From: Macrophomina tecta
Taxonomy: Eukaryota > Ascomycota > Dothideomycetes > Botryosphaeriales > Botryosphaeriaceae
Length of the DNA: 64,000 nt
Direction: 5' to 3'
Assembly (NCBI GenBank): GCA_024180945.1
Contig: JAKSGN010000005.1
Location: forward strand, 1,302,001-1,366,000
In this document: piece after piece, positions 55,101 through 64,000 of the stretch
Numbering within the stretch: the first letter of the stretch is position 1
Layout of the letters: every line of letters begins with the position of its first letter
Notes under the pieces: model-generated
What the model saw: the letters and a program-made list of their open reading frames with translations, nothing else
What the model was told of the DNA's origin: nothing
The model's database searches: none
Position numbers and translations under genes: made by a program

Positions 55101-58054
55101 CTCCGAAAGGCCGGGTTGAAGAGAAAGTCTTGTCGACGTCGCATACTGCAACAGATATCAAGGATCCCGGCTCGCTGTTCCTGCTTGCAGGATCGAAGGG
55201 CCTGCTCGACCAGGTTGGTCCTAAGATGAACTTGTCCACAAGCGGAGACAGGCATGAGATACCTCGGACCCTCTCTCCCAACAGTTCCCTCGCTCCGTGG
55301 ATCGTTCTTGTCAATCCCTGTAACCCCAGGAAGAACAACCTAACTGTCGCAAGTCAATTCCGGCGATGGCATCATGTCTTTCCACGTCCGTTGAAGGCTT
55401 CGTCAATCAAGTGGAAGTCTCTTTGCTCCCCTGCAGCCGTCCCGTTGACGAATGATTTCTTCCCCAACGCCGACCAGCTGGCCACGGAATACAACGAAAG
55501 CCCATACAGGATAATCCAGAATGATGAAGAAGAGTGGTATGCCACGCCAAGGAGCCGTGAGAACCTCATGCGGGAACTCATAGCATTTCGTCTCGCGCAT
55601 GGATTCCAGATTATTATCGGTTCCTCAGTTTCCGAGTTCACCGGAAGATCTGAGCAGGACATTGCCAACATCTTCGCCAGAGACTACATGCTCGAGGCCG
55701 GGTCATCAATTTTCATGTCCTTAGGGACAACAATCCATCAGCTGGCTTGTGTCAGTGCAGGAGAAGTTGAGATTAAGAGATTTTACAGGAAACCTGCGGC
55801 GGATATTTTGTCCGCGGACAAGGCAAAGCCTCCTTTCCCATATAAGCCACTGATTAAAACTGCTCTCGACGGACAATATGAACAACAGGAATTCCTGCTG
55901 AAGAATCCCCGTGATGAGTACAACTGGAATTTCATCGATAGCTACCTGGCTGGATACGAGCAAGACTTCTCGGATACTCTCAGGTTCTGGCGCGCACGCT
56001 TTGTCCTCATTCCAGTAGATATCCTGCCTAATCCACGTCGTCACTTGTCTATGCTTTCCGAGGATTCTGATGAGGAAATTCGCTTGGAGGGCATCCGGAA
56101 GCTCACCCAGATTTGGCAAAAGTGGCGTTACGTGCCACCGGAAGAGAGGCAATTTCAATCTGTAACGCGGATGCACAAGGATCCCAATCCCTTGGCTATT
56201 GAATACCAAACGAGAGACCCATCTGCAGTTGTTGCTGCAGGGCCAGATGGAACAATCTTAGCGGAGGGTACCACTGACGCGTTTTCCACTGCACTGTTTG
56301 CCGGAAACGAAACTTACAGTCGCACCAGTTACGACATCGCCAAGCTCGCTGCGGATCTTCAAGGAGAGAAGGGCATCCCGATGACAGACAGAAGGTGGCA
56401 CTTCAAACTTCACTTGAGCTGTTTCCTTGGGTTTGACTTGACAACTTGGCTCTTGCAAAATTTCCGGGACATCAACACCAGAGAAGAGGCGGTTGAGCTT
56501 GGTAATGAGCTCATGAGCAAAGGACTGTTCCACCATGTCACCCGAAAGCATCCTTTCCGAGACGGCAACTTCTTCTATCAAATTTCCACAGAGTACCGCG
56601 CCCCTCGATCTGAGACCAAAAGTTGGCTTGCCGGCCTCAGTACCCGACGGTCCGACAAATCTTCAGTACCTTCCACGCCATCCACCGAAGCGAGACCGAT
56701 GTCTATCACTTCCACCTCGACCAACCGGTCCAGACCAAATACTGCAACTTCATCATCTGATAATTCTGGCGACAAGACGCCCACACGGATTGGAAGTCCG
56801 CGAAAACAAGCGACGCTCAGCAACGTCATGCGCATAGATGTCGATTCGCGCAAGAGGTCCTATAGGGCTGAAGTGGTTAACCTGCATTACGATCGTTTGC
56901 ACAATCCTGATAATTGCTACCATATCCGAATAGATTGGATGAACGTCACGGCCAAGCTGATTGAAGATGCCATCAACACTTGGGCAACCAGCGTAGAAAA
57001 GTACGGCCTGAGACTTGTTGAACTGCCCATCGCAGAAGCCGCAACAATCGGCAAAACACATCCTTTCCGCGCTCCCTACATGATCCGGTTGGCCTGCCCG
57101 CCTCCCAAAGGCCAGTTACAGTACTTCGATTCGACTTCCTTCGGACCGCAGCGGCAGAGTGACAAGTTCATCTACCACAAGGCGATCCTGCGGAAGCTCG
57201 GCTTCGTACTTGACATGGAGGCAGCGTCATGCTTCCCTTCCGACGTCGACGTGACTTACTCTTGGGGCAAGCCTGACTACAAGTTCACGCAATTCATCCA
57301 CAAATCGGGCGTACTCCTCGCGCAGATTACCGATGACGGCGACTTCCTGTTACTCGCCAACCGGCTCTGCAACAACCGAGGCGCGTTCGGTATCGGTCTT
57401 GCTCGCGCGGACGCCGCCAATAAATTCACCGCCGAGAAGCAGGCCGACGTCGCGGCTCAGCACCTTGCCGAGCGCCGCGAACCCACCCCCATCTTCGCCT
57501 TGCAAAACCCCACGCAAAACGTCCGCTCGCCCTTCGCCTCCCCCATTGTCCGCCCTGTCCCCGACGCCGCCATCAATGCTGCGCTTGCGATGAACACCCG
57601 CATCGGCACGGATAAGGGGTCCTTCAAGACCGCCGAGCAGATCAAGGACGAGATGGAGGTGCTGTGTCTGGATGAGCGCGCGCTGCGCGTGTTTTATAGC
57701 GAGTACGCCGCCGAGCTGCACAAGTCGTCGCGCAACTCGGGCGCCAGCCCTAGCCCGCGCATCGCGGCCACGAGCAGCCCGCGCATGACGCCAGTGCTGG
57801 ACGCGAGTATTCCGAGTCTGGGCCTGCCGCCGCAGAGGTACGGCGGCCATCCGGGCGCACGGGATGCTAGTCCCGCGCCGCATCTGGGTAATGCGTTGAT
57901 CCCGCATCCGGGGTCGTTGCTGCAGCATTCGCGGGCGTCAGTGGGGTCAGCAGAGGGGGGAGGGAGTGGATTGGGCGGTATTTCGCATTCGAGGACGCCG
58001 ACAAGGTCGTCGGAGAGTAGTGAGGTTAGTGGTGGGGCGTCGCCAGCGGGATAG
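52154..58054 (+). CDS. IML1: GATOR1/SEACIT subunit Iml1 (DEPDC5)
   Basis: One uninterrupted exon encodes 1966 residues. Iml1 is the catalytic GTPase-activating subunit of SEACIT/GATOR1 at the vacuole, which inactivates the Rag/Gtr GTPase and so lowers TORC1 activity during amino-acid shortage. Conserved N-terminal sequence: ICTLWTHDDSLSREDVLFN, SKYPNLQVSISDHIARNFGF then RNRMQVML, the Iml1 domain with VEISFRDEYLSRADMWRFAI, YVLFIQMSKEMWNFDTEGSG and ILEAINLASLQYSKDYIDRD. A Ser/Pro-rich linker covers about 680-1040. The DEP domain lies at about 1405-1490 (RRWHFKLHLSCFLGFDLTTW, LLQNFRDINTREEAVELGNE). The C-terminal domain reads HIRIDWMNVTAKLIEDAINT and SWGKPDYKFTQFIHKSGVLL. A low-complexity Ser/Gly tail ends the protein. 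A gene of 5.9 kb without introns stands out here, where most genes are split. I checked for internal stops by frame and found none. Confidence 0.96.
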   Translation: MSKSASSQAPKVQKICTLWTHDDSLSREDVLFNIDRFPELAISPGSLVKIVALSQSTAVRDFQDLARTPSQDGSRRIKLDTSRKASSPGGFASRKHQTGSFTLTLDENGHRVHGGRDVDPQKTYVFLAKAMGPDLKSKYPNLQVSISDHIARNFGFRNRMQVMLSPAEDELYSASHVEISFRDEYLSRADMWRFAISELSGKTVYKGQKLLFMGTIRATVKNVFVDGQTTQSAYFSTITKPVFRSESARYVLFIQMSKEMWNFDTEGSGEIMFNKVINGFLPDLFKRWQRLDAKHLVTIIMFTRMQYDRGFVPDGAEANSLPFDPEAPAGSASRDFYRVVVSEMASSDWISILYQLKKEFRTFLRDVSVMPYTPEQKSKTNFQEEQNDIEPEFIIAGTPRTSDKGNILEAINLASLQYSKDYIDRDLVRTGISVIVISPGSGIYEVDYNMLKLTTDTLLGSGIGIDLVCLQPMPLHSVPLFKYRTPRLATDVDAKLPLQRVIEAEDSDSKDDFGPDDETPRQTFPNFGSRLPKNRGSMSLAASPAKNSSWQSHPVLDPEPGEWSYAMPHWLDISYWTGSSDDIFGMEQVNKRGNPHTRSQRKSKGFSLRCRMYELQMMGVMENEMSNISLPYLQENPLYPWSLLAPTDDGADRRGNERDSLLISASSSPQDTRTSMHRSRITNLDEQSAMHRGWMDTYDDHIFRAITERQKAEEKARKDRQQKELEARHVLRSNRFRYPPNESLLSASFNSQAESIGSSGPPPRSPSFLRGKEKADPTKETPAKERNSRSMAQHRLSITSKATQDLSTSPVGRDIRHPLLHDRAHTTSRIPPRSVPADIESGGDDSPTKEGTASRPHTPEHGRGKEPADTTNNRSANSSTNPRPSKWLSRHISFSAFGFGPSKAAPSTEVSTSKVAPAALSKIAPATSVSRKPSQLSVLSAALEGSDAHDHKKASEPILIQSTSKKSSAHDTSQSSLRIGSGTPKGRVEEKVLSTSHTATDIKDPGSLFLLAGSKGLLDQVGPKMNLSTSGDRHEIPRTLSPNSSLAPWIVLVNPCNPRKNNLTVASQFRRWHHVFPRPLKASSIKWKSLCSPAAVPLTNDFFPNADQLATEYNESPYRIIQNDEEEWYATPRSRENLMRELIAFRLAHGFQIIIGSSVSEFTGRSEQDIANIFARDYMLEAGSSIFMSLGTTIHQLACVSAGEVEIKRFYRKPAADILSADKAKPPFPYKPLIKTALDGQYEQQEFLLKNPRDEYNWNFIDSYLAGYEQDFSDTLRFWRARFVLIPVDILPNPRRHLSMLSEDSDEEIRLEGIRKLTQIWQKWRYVPPEERQFQSVTRMHKDPNPLAIEYQTRDPSAVVAAGPDGTILAEGTTDAFSTALFAGNETYSRTSYDIAKLAADLQGEKGIPMTDRRWHFKLHLSCFLGFDLTTWLLQNFRDINTREEAVELGNELMSKGLFHHVTRKHPFRDGNFFYQISTEYRAPRSETKSWLAGLSTRRSDKSSVPSTPSTEARPMSITSTSTNRSRPNTATSSSDNSGDKTPTRIGSPRKQATLSNVMRIDVDSRKRSYRAEVVNLHYDRLHNPDNCYHIRIDWMNVTAKLIEDAINTWATSVEKYGLRLVELPIAEAATIGKTHPFRAPYMIRLACPPPKGQLQYFDSTSFGPQRQSDKFIYHKAILRKLGFVLDMEAASCFPSDVDVTYSWGKPDYKFTQFIHKSGVLLAQITDDGDFLLLANRLCNNRGAFGIGLARADAANKFTAEKQADVAAQHLAERREPTPIFALQNPTQNVRSPFASPIVRPVPDAAINAALAMNTRIGTDKGSFKTAEQIKDEMEVLCLDERALRVFYSEYAAELHKSSRNSGASPSPRIAATSSPRMTPVLDASIPSLGLPPQRYGGHPGARDASPAPHLGNALIPHPGSLLQHSRASVGSAEGGGSGLGGISHSRTPTRSSESSEVSGGASPAG

Positions 58055-59513
58055 TCGTTCTTTCTGCCTCTTCCTTCCCTTTTTTCCCTTCCTTGGAGAT
58101 TGCATCGCCAGGCGCGGCGGGAGGATTTGGAAAGCGGTAAAGCATTCACGTGTTTCATGGGTACTGGATATTGTAGGGTGCAATGAGCCTTGATGTATCT
58201 TTTCTCTCTACTACGGAATCCTTATTTTTCTCGTTCCTTGGATGCAAGTCATGCTGCAAGATGCTACGTGTGCCAGATCGGAAGATGAGGTGCAGGACGC
58301 GGCGACTTAGGGGAGGGATATGTGTGGTGGTACCTTGTCGCCAGTGGCGCGAAAGCTTGAGGTTGAGTTTACCTGTTCGAGCAACGCCTCGTATTGCTTG
58401 GGCCGATGGGCAGTCGTGGCAGGCAAACTTGCACTGGATAGAGACAGGCGCACGTTTGCTGGGCATCGGCTGGAGAGGGAAAGTGATCGAGAATAGTGCG
58501 GTGCTTCTTTTTTCCCTTCTGTGCGCGTAAGTGGTGTTACTTGTGTAGCTGCCATGACCCGGCGAGTGGTGGTGTTCATGCACGGTGGAATGCATGCGGA
58601 TCGGATCGGCGAGTTGTTCGGGACGTGAGGGGAGGAATGGGATCGAGGGCTCGTTTGGTCAGCGGCACTTTGCTGTCGCCTGCTCTATATCACCCGTTTG
58701 TGCTGGCTGTTTGATTACGCGTGCTCGGTATGGTGGGCATCGTCTCTTCTTTCTCTCCTCTCCCCCCTCTCCCCGCCGTTTCTTGCCGAAAGGTTGATTC
58801 ATCAGCAGCGGCGGACCCGTCCGTTCGTCCCCGGGGAAGCACGGCAGCAGCCACTAGAATGGGCCCGAGGCGCAGAAAAACCCAGATCTTGCGTACATCA
58901 CCAGATCTCGCCTGCCCCATTTGCATGAGTCGGGTTGCTGCGGGATACGCCGCCGCGTAGAAAAGACGGCGCACGAGTTCCTGCGGGGAAGAAATAGCGC
59001 GGGGTATGTATGGCCGGCCGGCGCGCAATGCCTGCCTGGCCGTCAGCTTTTCCAGTGGTTGCGCTTTTCCCCGACGATACGTGATTTGACGTCCGAGGAG
59101 GCAACCGGCTTCCCTCGTTGCCTTCTTGTTGCTTTCAGGCAAGCAATACTTCGCTTTTTAGGCGAGCAGCTGCAAAGTAACCACGACGTCAGCGGGGCCC
59201 GATAAGCTGGCCTGCAATAGAGTGGCCGTGGGAGATGACAAGAGCCCTTTCCGGCCACTTATCTCACCCTTCCAAATCTCGCTGATGACTCGATGGGATT
59301 ACGATAGAATGCAAGGCGACCGCTTTGCTTTTTCCCGCTAGCCCGGACCCTGAGCAACAGTCAAAACGGCGGCCCACGAGCTGCGATGTTCCCTGTCGAG
59401 CCTCACCTGGAAGCCGACCGGGAAACGGGGAACTCGCCCCACGCTGCTTGTGTCGTGGGGACGGAGCAGCCAACCATGCTGCCAGATACATCACGCGTGC
59501 AATCCGCTGCTTG

Positions 59514-59537
59514 TTTTTTTTTTTTTTTTTTTTTTTT
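59514..59537. repeat. T24 homopolymer
   Basis: An uninterrupted run of 24 T inside otherwise GC-rich intergenic DNA. Confidence 0.95.
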
Positions 59538-60188
59538 CGCTTGATCTTTGCCCAAGGAACAATGAATGACTCTTCCAGTGCTCCGCTGGCCCGCCTTCCG
59601 AGGGATGGATGAAAGCGTGGACGGAGATAGACATGTGCTGCCCCTTCTCCGGCCTGCTCACCTGCGGCATGCTACTCGCTCCGGCGGCTGTGCACGAGGT
59701 GGCGGCCGAGGGCAGGCGGTCATCACATGAGCGCCGCCTGGAACCTGGTCTCTGCGCGTGTCGTTTCGCGTGTGGAAGGCTGGCTGGAGTCTGTCGTGTC
59801 TGTGAGACGGATGAGCGAAGGAGTCATCAGACGTCGAGCGTGCAATGCAATCCGGGACGGGAGAGATGGCATTAAGGCGCGGGAAGAATGGATCTGGGAG
59901 TGTGGCCTGTGGTTGGCCCTCCGCCCTGTGGCACGGCGGCTGGGGCCTGGTCCTGGCTGCCTCTCAGGACGTCTCGCTGGCTTGCGTCAACAACAGCATC
60001 GCGATACCGTCCAGATGATGCGTGACGGCCCCCAATCACCGCCCGCACGGCTGCTGTTGACGTCGTCGTCGAGGCTCGGCCCGGCCAGTCAGCGCTCGCG
60101 CGTCGCGCCGGCACGGCACAGGTCACCGCGCCCCCGTACCGAGCTGGAGCACTTGTTGAGAAACAGTTGGGCGCGACTCAGCCGCGGG

Positions 60189-60251
60189 CGGCTTGCCGGG
60201 CTGCAGGCGTGGTGTAGCACGGCACGCATGCTGCTGCAGGCCGGCAAGCGG
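60189..60251. repeat. Inverted repeat, 18-bp arms, 27-base loop
   Basis: Arms at 60189-60206 and 60234-60251 (CGGCTTGCCGGGCTGCAG and the near reverse complement) pair at 16 of 18 positions and are GC-rich. It could form a stable stem-loop in DNA or RNA. Confidence 0.7.
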
Positions 60252-61333
60252 CGTGGCTGGCCGCCGCTGGGCTCATGCGGCGCGTCCTATTTTCGGGAGA
60301 AGATTGGGCGAGCTGCGATCCGCGGCCGGCCTGTGATGCTGACCTTACCATCGTGCAACGGTCAGCCCTGCCGCCACCAGTATATGTATGTCTGCCGCCT
60401 GCCCCCGGGAAACGCCTTCCTTTCCGGCGAAGCAGCCTCTGCGCGCCGGTGACGTACCACGCCAAAGTAAGAAAGGGCGCAAAGGGGGAAAAGCATGCCA
60501 CCAGCAGTTTCTTCCGACGGCCATCCCTACACGTACCCGCTTCGCCGCCCACCGCATTCCGCCGCCGACACCGCGCCTATTGGCACCCGCGCCGGCCCAA
60601 CACGCTCGCGGCCCCTGGCTGTTGCGACCCTTCCCAGAGACGGCCGCTTCAGGCTAAAACGGGCGGCGGGAAGCTTTCTGGAAGGTGTCCGTGGAAGGAA
60701 ATGAGCGCTGGGCGATCGCCGGCGGCCGACATCATCGCGTAGCAGCCCTCGCAGAGTGACGAGCGCCGCAGCAGCTAGCGCGAGATTGCGCGGGAGCTGG
60801 GCCGTTGGCATCGTTGTTTGTGGCGGCTCTAGGTTTGTCGGGTAGGCTGGCCGTGTCGAGCTTGGGGCACACACCGCCTCTTGGTCTGCCGAGTGCAGGG
60901 AAATCCACGCCAGACGAGCCCGCCAACCACGCGAGCAAAAGCTTCCATTGCAGACGCTGCTGCTGCCTCACTCCTCCTGCCGAGTGCCAGATATACGACC
61001 GCGCCCCGTCGCCCGCGCGCGCTCCATCACCGCTCCTCACCACCCTCCCAATCCTCTCACCACCCGCGCCCTCTCCACTCCCTCACCGGCCGCCCGCCAC
61101 GTACCCGCGCCCGCGCCCGCGCCCGCACCCGCTCCGTACCGCCCCGGCCACTTGCTCCAAGCCCTCTCCATCGCGCGTCCTCGTCGCCCCTCGCTGCTCG
61201 TGCGAGCTCTACCCCGAGTCGTGGCCATGAGCCCGCGAGAGCGGTCTGCCCCAGCCGTCCGAGTCCAGGCCGCAGGCTAGCAATTGATAACCCGAGCCCC
61301 GCCCTTCTTCCATGGAGACGCCCATCCGCGACG

Positions 61334-64000
61334 ATGCTCGGCCAGCTGCTCCATTCCTTCAACCCCTCCCGCCGCGGCACCCCGCGCCAGTCGAGCAACC
61401 TCATTGAGTCCGTCACCGAGGACTCCCACACCCGCAACCTCCTCTTCCCCGACGCCTACCAGCTCTTCCAGTCCGACTCCCAGCACGCCTTCCCCCAGCT
61501 CTCCTCCAGCAGTAGCCCCGCCGGCAGCGCCGCGTACGACGGCACCCAGGCCGGCATTGACCTCGACCAACACCGGGACTTCCGGGTTATAATTGCGCAG
61601 GATGAGGCTGGCGCCACCCCGCGCACCGTCCTTTTCGACTCGAAGCCCGGCAGCGGCGCCGCTGAATCACCCTCGGCCACGTCCGAGCGGAGGTCGAGCC
61701 GCATCTTTGGTACGGGTGGACCCCCGACGCCGAGCCAGGCTCCTGGGTCTTCGTCCGCCTTCACGCCCGGCCATGGCAGACGATCTTCGCTCGCCGCACA
61801 GGGCTCCGTGCCACAGTCACCGACTGTCAGTGCGTTCCAGCGCGCCCGCACCAGGGGAGCTTCCATCTCGAATATGCAGACGTTTGAGGAGAGCGCCCAG
61901 AACATCCGGTCAAGAGAGTCGGACGAGCTGGTGAAGACTTGCTTGGATTGCATGTTCGGCTCTATACCAATGGCCTATCGCGGAACAAGCAATAAGCTGC
62001 ACATCATACCAATGGAGCCACGCGCATCCGAGAGGACTGTGACGAGTCCACCTCTTCAGGAGGGATACAGTTCCTTGGGAAGATCAGAAGGCCGGACGAA
62101 GAGCAGGTTAGCGACGTCATATACACCTTCAAATTTTCCGCCAGAACCTTCGCAGCCCAGTGCTGAGGCCTCGCAGAAGGAAGTACGGCGGCGAACAATC
62201 CTCATCACAAGATTGTTCTCGGTATCTCCGCCAGATGAGGTCGAGATGCCGGATACGTCGAATTCAAGTTCTACAACACCTACTCCGGGGAGCTCGGTGG
62301 GGAAAGGAAACAGCTTTCCATTCCCACCGGTGAACTCCGCAGGTGCACCACAGTACCCAAGAAAGAGCTCAAGACAATGTAGGACGCCGATGTACGCCAT
62401 CGGTATCATCCTACATTTACCTGTCTCTCCGCCCCCGCCTCGATCCGGAACCGCGACACAGCGGGCAAGCTCGAAATCCCAGGGTGGCCAGGATTCCCTT
62501 GGTTCATCTTTTGACTCGGATCGTCGCGCAGGCTGGGCATTCGTAGACGCGACCTTCGGCGTGGACTCGCTGCTATCAATCTCAGGCAACAGTGACGTTG
62601 ATGATCGTGTTGATGTCATCGGACAGCATTGGGATGTGATCGTCCGGACGTTGACGAGCCTCCAGTTCATCGTGCAGGACAAGGTCATGAATCTGTTCAA
62701 GGCTGCCGAACAACCGACGCCGGCGCCCCAGCTTCCGAGCCGCACTCACGGCTCTCGGCATTCTCACCGCGAGCCCATCATGCCTCCCCGCCGCATGCTG
62801 AAACTGCAGCCTCTCGCCTTGTTGTTTGATTCGGATATTAAGCAAGCTGCTGAGTCTGCCGCCGACCGGGTGGTTCGCGGAATGAAGGTTCCTCGCGTCG
62901 TCACTGGCCAAGGTAGATGGGGTGTGTGGCGCGAAGAAGCTCGTTGGCTTGGTCGCTGGGCAGGCGGAAGAGAACAGAACTTCTTTCTCTTCAACCTACT
63001 CACAGCATTTTTGGGCACGCATACGGAGTGGCTGAACGTACTTGGACCGAAATCGTACAGAACGAAGTACCGAGAACAACAGAAGAGTATTGCCGGAGAG
63101 GATATTACAATCTCCAGCCGAACAATCATCGTTTCTCCGGACAAGATGGCTGCGCGACGGCTGATTTTCCTTCTGGCTAACTTTCTACCTGCATCTAACC
63201 ATGCCATGCTTGACGGAGCGTCACCGGTACGGCCAAGCACATCGACATCCCTAAGGGGATACTCTCAGTCACCGCCGAACACGACTGCAGCGGTTTCGAG
63301 GCAGCAATCTTTGAGACGGACAATCAACCGCAAGGGACATAAGAGCTATCCCAACATGAGCGCACTAAATGTCGCGAAGAGCAGTAATTCCGATCTCTCC
63401 GAGGAAAAAGCGGAGGAGAAAGAAGAAAAGCGGCCTCCATCCCGGTCTCTACCACACTCCCGGCGGCCTTCTCAGGTCCACTCCATCAAGTCTTTCAATG
63501 CCTCAGGCCTGGCTATTCCTTCGATGGTCGAAGATCCTGCCGCAAGGAAAGGCAGTACCACTACCACTTCAACAGTAACTCCTGAGACCGCCGTCCCTGT
63601 CGCGCATTTTGCAGTTCATCGACACAACTCAGGGTCGGCTTCCTCCAACGAGGCACGTCCTCCTAGCAGTGGCAGCCTTGCTTCTGTCAATCTGAGGCAT
63701 ACTCTGCACCGGACGGGAAGCGGAGCCACCAGTCCCAGCAATGATTCTTCCGCAAGTAAGTGGGGGAGTTTCATGAGCTTTTGGAGCAGTGGTGCACGTC
63801 GCGAATCCTCAACAGACCACAGCGACATTCTGCAGTCTACGGATGACGGTATTGGAATTGGAGGGTATAGACGACCGCACAACCACTCTGCAAGCAAACT
63901 TGAGCAGATGGTGCAGGAGCTCAACGTTGATGACTTCGACCAGGAAGATTCTGAGGATTACGAAGCTGCTGCAAACACCGAGCAGAACTCTGCTTCTCCC
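61334..64000 (+). CDS. LST4: Folliculin-interacting protein (FNIP/Lst4), 3' partial
   Basis: An open frame of 889 codons runs from ATG 61334 to the window end without a stop. FNIP/Lst4 pairs with folliculin/Lst7. The complex is a GTPase activator for Rag/Gtr that promotes TORC1 signalling on the vacuole. Typical FNIP N-terminal sequence: MLGQLLHSFNPSRRG, TRNLLFPDAYQLFQSDS, HRDFRVIIAQDEAGATPRTV then LFDSKPGS, and ELVKTCLDCMFGSIPMAYRG with TSNKLHI near residue 200-215. The longin/DENN-like core continues with RTPMYAIGIILHLPV, HWDVIVRTLTSLQFIVQDKV, EARWLGRWAGGREQNFFLFN then LLTAFLGTHTEWLNVLGP, and DKMAARRLIFLLANFLPASN. Ser-rich disordered loops lie between the blocks. No intron is needed in the visible part. 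The C-terminal domain lies beyond the window. Confidence 0.93.
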   Translation, partial: MLGQLLHSFNPSRRGTPRQSSNLIESVTEDSHTRNLLFPDAYQLFQSDSQHAFPQLSSSSSPAGSAAYDGTQAGIDLDQHRDFRVIIAQDEAGATPRTVLFDSKPGSGAAESPSATSERRSSRIFGTGGPPTPSQAPGSSSAFTPGHGRRSSLAAQGSVPQSPTVSAFQRARTRGASISNMQTFEESAQNIRSRESDELVKTCLDCMFGSIPMAYRGTSNKLHIIPMEPRASERTVTSPPLQEGYSSLGRSEGRTKSRLATSYTPSNFPPEPSQPSAEASQKEVRRRTILITRLFSVSPPDEVEMPDTSNSSSTTPTPGSSVGKGNSFPFPPVNSAGAPQYPRKSSRQCRTPMYAIGIILHLPVSPPPPRSGTATQRASSKSQGGQDSLGSSFDSDRRAGWAFVDATFGVDSLLSISGNSDVDDRVDVIGQHWDVIVRTLTSLQFIVQDKVMNLFKAAEQPTPAPQLPSRTHGSRHSHREPIMPPRRMLKLQPLALLFDSDIKQAAESAADRVVRGMKVPRVVTGQGRWGVWREEARWLGRWAGGREQNFFLFNLLTAFLGTHTEWLNVLGPKSYRTKYREQQKSIAGEDITISSRTIIVSPDKMAARRLIFLLANFLPASNHAMLDGASPVRPSTSTSLRGYSQSPPNTTAAVSRQQSLRRTINRKGHKSYPNMSALNVAKSSNSDLSEEKAEEKEEKRPPSRSLPHSRRPSQVHSIKSFNASGLAIPSMVEDPAARKGSTTTTSTVTPETAVPVAHFAVHRHNSGSASSNEARPPSSGSLASVNLRHTLHRTGSGATSPSNDSSASKWGSFMSFWSSGARRESSTDHSDILQSTDDGIGIGGYRRPHNHSASKLEQMVQELNVDDFDQEDSEDYEAAANTEQNSASP

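Larger units (their letters stand above)
58055..61333. other. GC-rich intergenic region between IML1 and LST4, 3.3 kb
   Basis: No gene is supported. The part from about 58700 on is very GC-rich, with many open but motif-free frames on both strands (up to 241 codons). It contains a T24 run and a strong hairpin. CT-rich DNA near 61000-61200 (CCGCGCCCG repeats, CCACCCGCGCCC) is probably the LST4 leader. Confidence 0.6.

Overview
The window is a stretch of a filamentous ascomycete (Pezizomycotina) nuclear genome. Most genes carry short introns of about 50-130 nt with GTRNGT donors and CTRAC-type branch points. The protein families are those of mould-type ascomycetes: a XlnR-type Zn2Cys6 regulator, a LaeA-like methyltransferase and a fungal rhodopsin-domain 7TM protein. 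Dothideomycetes is my best guess from the look of the proteins, but I could not test it. No tRNA, rRNA, CRISPR or recognisable transposon was found.

Left part (1 to about 20.6 kb) is accessory metabolism with generous spacers: the 3' part of a MATE transporter (+), a glutathionyl-hydroquinone reductase (+), a secreted pappalysin-type M43 metalloprotease (+), a FAD monooxygenase (-), a 7TM rhodopsin-domain protein (-), a LaeA-like methyltransferase (+), a decayed VOC/glyoxalase relic (-), an unrecognised reading frame with a frame break (-) and an aldehyde dehydrogenase (-). A full-length xlnR/xlr-1 gene, regulator of xylanase and cellulase genes, follows at 23.5-26.7 kb. It has 3 kb of GC-rich non-coding DNA upstream. 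Downstream lie 8.4 kb without an intact gene: simple repeats, long A/T tracts and one decayed gene.

Right part (35 to 64 kb) is a dense housekeeping block of divergent pairs: a CCA-adding enzyme fused in frame to Tti2 (-) facing TRS85 (+), NOP53 (-) facing YPT6/RAB6 (+), and TOM20 (-) facing EXO84 (+). Next come the single-exon GATOR1 subunit gene IML1/DEPDC5 (+) and the start of a FNIP/LST4 gene (+), which runs off the window. TRS85, YPT6 and EXO84 all serve vesicle traffic. IML1, LST4 and the Tti2 half of the fusion all bear on TORC1 or TOR-family kinases.

Most noteworthy: the CCA1-TTI2 fusion, the neighbouring IML1 and LST4 genes, a GHR gene whose first coding exon holds only two codons, a NAGNAG splice acceptor in YPT6, a TATA/CCAAT promoter-like segment in front of two small ORFs joined by a TAATG overlap at about 50.2-50.7 kb, and two or three decayed genes. 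All exon boundaries were read by eye from splice consensus and reading frame.
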